A stretch of 64,000 nt of DNA from Amycolatopsis suaedae (lineage in GTDB: Bacteria > Actinomycetota > Actinomycetes > Mycobacteriales > Pseudonocardiaceae), in assembly GCF_004214935.1 (NCBI RefSeq), contig NZ_SFCC01000002.1:124001-188000 (forward strand), written 5' to 3'. The position numbers were made by a program, and so were the translations under genes. The notes beneath the pieces were generated by a model, which was not told where the DNA came from, made no database searches, and saw only the letters and a list, made by a program, of their open reading frames with translations. Positions within the stretch are counted from its first letter, which is position 1. Every line of letters begins with the position of its first letter. Below, one piece after another: positions 62,194 through 64,000 of this stretch.

Positions 62194-62943
62194 TCATGCG
62201 TCCCGCTTCTTCGCCACCCCGATGGCGACGGCCAGCATCACCAGGGCGAACCCGGCGAAGTACGCCAGCGCCCAGCCGGGGGTCAGCGGGGAGTTCGACA
62301 GCGGCGGACCGTCCTGCGCCACACCGTCACCGGCGATGAACCGGTGCGCGACGTTGAACGGCAGCCAGGCGTAGATCTTCTCGCCGACGGTGGGGATCAA
62401 CTGCACCAGGTTCTCCACCGCGAGTGCGTAGATCAGCAGGATGGCGACCGCGCCGGCGCTGTGCCGGACGAGGATGCCGATGGCCACCGCGATGATCGCG
62501 GCGAGGCCGTAGACCACGCTGATGCCCGCGACGTTGATCCAGTCCGCGGCGCTGTCCAGCGCGAGGTCGCCGTCGGGCTGGATCAGCAGCGCCACCGCCC
62601 AGGAGCCGAACCCGGCGAGCAGGCCGATGAACGCCGCCAGCGCGGCGACGACCGTCGCCTTGGCGGTGAGCGCGGCGCCGCGGTGCGGCACGGCCTGGAA
62701 GGTGGTGCGGATGGTCCCGAAGCGGTACTCGGTGGTCACCGCCAGCGCGGCGAGCACCATGACGACGGCCATGCCGAACCGGTAACCGAACTCGGAGCTG
62801 GCCACGTTGACGAACTCGGCCGAGGGAGCGGAGGCGCTGATCATCGCGGCGAACCCGACGGTGACCGCGAGCGCGACGAGGGCACACCACCACGGCGAGC
62901 GCGTGGTGAACAGCTTGATGCGTTCGACTGCGAGCAGAGTCAT
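62194..62943 (-). CDS. ABC-2 type transporter permease
   Basis: 249 residues from ATG 62943, preceded by GGAACC. Six TM segments: WWCALVALAVTVGFAAMISA, FGMAVVMVLAALAVTTEYRF, ALAAFIGLLAGFGSWAVALL, INVAGISVVYGLAAIIAVAI, GAVAILLIYALAVENLVQLI and WALAYFAGFALVMLAVAIG. Typical of ABC-2 exporters (lantibiotic/drug type). 20 bases downstream of the ATPase gene. Confidence 0.92.
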   Translation of the reverse strand: MTLLAVERIKLFTTRSPWWCALVALAVTVGFAAMISASAPSAEFVNVASSEFGYRFGMAVVMVLAALAVTTEYRFGTIRTTFQAVPHRGAALTAKATVVAALAAFIGLLAGFGSWAVALLIQPDGDLALDSAADWINVAGISVVYGLAAIIAVAIGILVRHSAGAVAILLIYALAVENLVQLIPTVGEKIYAWLPFNVAHRFIAGDGVAQDGPPLSNSPLTPGWALAYFAGFALVMLAVAIGVAKKRDA

Positions 62944-62963
62944 GGGAGAGGTTCCTTCGAAAG

Positions 62964-63905
62964 TCAGCTGGCCGCGGACGCCAGCACCTGGCGCGCCTCG
63001 GTGTCCAGGTCGGTGTGGTACTCCACCGAGTCGCCGGTGATCTGCATGAACGCCTGCTCCAGCGAGCCCTGCTGGGGGCTCAGCTCGTGCAGCACGATGC
63101 CGTTGGCGGCGGCCAGCTCACCGATCTTCGAGCTGTCCACATCGGACACCAGGATGGCGTCGTCGACGTCGTTGACGGTGGCGCCGAACTCGGCGAGCGC
63201 GGCACGGAGCCGCGGCAGGTGCGGGCTGCGCACGCGCACCGAGCTGTCCGAGGCGCGGGCGACGAACTCCTTGGTGCTGCTCTGCGAGATCAGCCTGCCC
63301 TTGCCGATCACCACCAGTTCGGTGGCGGTCAGCGCCATCTCCGAGAGCAGGTGGCTGGACACGAACACGGTCCGGCCCTCGTCGGCGAGGCGGTGCATGA
63401 ACTTCCTGATCCACAGGATGCCCTCGGGGTCCAGCCCGTTGACCGGCTCGTCGAACAGCAGCACCTCGGGGTCACCGAGCAGCGCGCCCGCGATGCCGAG
63501 CCGCTGCGACATGCCCAGCGAGAAACCGCCGGCGCGCTTGCCCGCCACCGAGGTCAGGCCCACCGCGTCGAGCACCTCGTCGACCCGGCGGGCGGGGATC
63601 TGGTTGGACCGCGCCATCCAGGTCAGGTGTGCGCGGGCGGAGCGGTTGGGGTGGACCCACTTCGCGTCCAGCAGCGCGCCGACCGTGCGCAGCGGGTGCT
63701 TGAGTTCGTGGTACTGCTTGCCGCCGATCCGGACACTCCCCGACGTGGGGTTGTCCAGGCCGAGGACCATACGCATGGTCGTCGACTTGCCCGCCCCGTT
63801 CGGGCCGAGGAAGCCGGTGACCTTGCCCGGTGCCACGGTGAACGACAGGTCGTTCACCGCGACCGTCTTGCCGTATCGCTTGGTGAGGCTGGTCGCCTCG
63901 ATCAT
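62964..63905 (-). CDS. ABC transporter ATP-binding protein (ABC-2 exporter)
   Basis: 313 residues from ATG 63905, preceded by AGGAGGAGA. Walker A GPNGAGKSTTM, signature LGMSQRLGIAGALLGDPE (a variant of LSGGQ, as FSLGMSQR), Walker B VLLFDEPVNGLDPEGI and H-loop VSSHLLSEM. The C-terminal extension after residue 220 (IGELAAANGIVLHELSPQQG) is the exporter-type regulatory tail. The 95 bases upstream (63906-64000) contain no gene; the promoter is likely there. Confidence 0.95.
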   Translation of the reverse strand: MIEATSLTKRYGKTVAVNDLSFTVAPGKVTGFLGPNGAGKSTTMRMVLGLDNPTSGSVRIGGKQYHELKHPLRTVGALLDAKWVHPNRSARAHLTWMARSNQIPARRVDEVLDAVGLTSVAGKRAGGFSLGMSQRLGIAGALLGDPEVLLFDEPVNGLDPEGILWIRKFMHRLADEGRTVFVSSHLLSEMALTATELVVIGKGRLISQSSTKEFVARASDSSVRVRSPHLPRLRAALAEFGATVNDVDDAILVSDVDSSKIGELAAANGIVLHELSPQQGSLEQAFMQITGDSVEYHTDLDTEARQVLASAAS

Positions 63906-64000
63906 GTCTCCTCCTGTGGCCTGCGGACGTTCCCCCGGTCCGTAGCCGTAGCTTGGTGCCTCGAGGGGGTCGAGCACGATCGGGAATGACCCTGAACCGC

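Overview
The window is a GC-rich actinobacterial chromosome segment, most likely from a member of the Pseudonocardiaceae (Amycolatopsis/Saccharothrix-like). The evidence is strong G/C bias at third codon positions, many GTG starts and several apparently leaderless starts, DUF3558 lipoproteins and EspG/PPE-type ESX accessory proteins, and a gene order that parallels the oriC-proximal block of Mycobacterium tuberculosis (from memory, Rv0038 yqgE, Rv0039c membrane protein, Rv0041 leuS ... Rv0046c ino1, Rv0047c padR, Rv0049 DUF5318, Rv0050 ponA1, Rv0051 GT87, Rv0053-0056 rpsF-ssb-rpsR-rplI, Rv0058 dnaB). Nothing looks plasmid- or phage-derived, and I saw no tRNA, rRNA or CRISPR array.

Layout. 1-5.9 kb: the end of a YqgE gene, an SdpI-like membrane protein, a secreted phytase-like esterase, then leuS behind a 12-codon leucine-rich leader peptide and an attenuator-like hairpin, and an SDR enzyme behind a palindrome. 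5.9-13.4 kb: a TPR protein, a secreted X-Pro dipeptidyl-peptidase, a TetR regulator, a ribokinase, a ParB-like protein and ptsI, whose start codon lies inside a DasR-type (dre) operator. 13.3-18.7 kb: a DUF1707 pair, a lipoprotein, and an AI-2E transporter/histidine kinase/response regulator operon. 18.9-23.2 kb: two secreted proteins, the second a 1045-residue protein with about 14 repeats resembling chaplins. 23.2-27.7 kb: a dioxygenase with a MarR-type operator, a membrane protein, a MITE-like element whose CTAG ends supply the stop codons of both neighbours, a ClpP relative lacking all three catalytic residues, a PIG-L deacetylase, and dnaB.

27.8-36 kb: a cluster of DnaA-box-like sites upstream of dnaB, an ESX-accessory operon (EspC-like, DUF3558, PPE, EspG), the rpsF-ssb-rpsR-rplI operon, and three secreted proteins with C-terminal membrane anchors. 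36-45.5 kb: endonuclease IV, small secreted/unknown proteins, a GT87 glycosyltransferase, a Gfo/Idh oxidoreductase, a class A PBP, DUF5318, and padR-ino1. 45.5-54.5 kb: an MFS transporter behind a 36-bp dyad, two tandem Tat-exported PhoX phosphatases each with a PHO-box-like direct repeat, a second MFS, an SDR and an amidohydrolase. 54.5-64 kb: a NarL-type two-component system divergent from an FtsX-type ABC exporter, a GNAT enzyme, trmB, an unknown protein and an ABC-2 exporter.

The core replication, translation and cell-wall genes form the conserved backbone, and the repeat protein, ESX module, anchored trio and PhoX pair appear to be inserted into it. Several genes carry recognisable regulatory sites for leucine, amino sugars (DasR) and phosphate. 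All functional statements are read from sequence and family knowledge; no database search was run.
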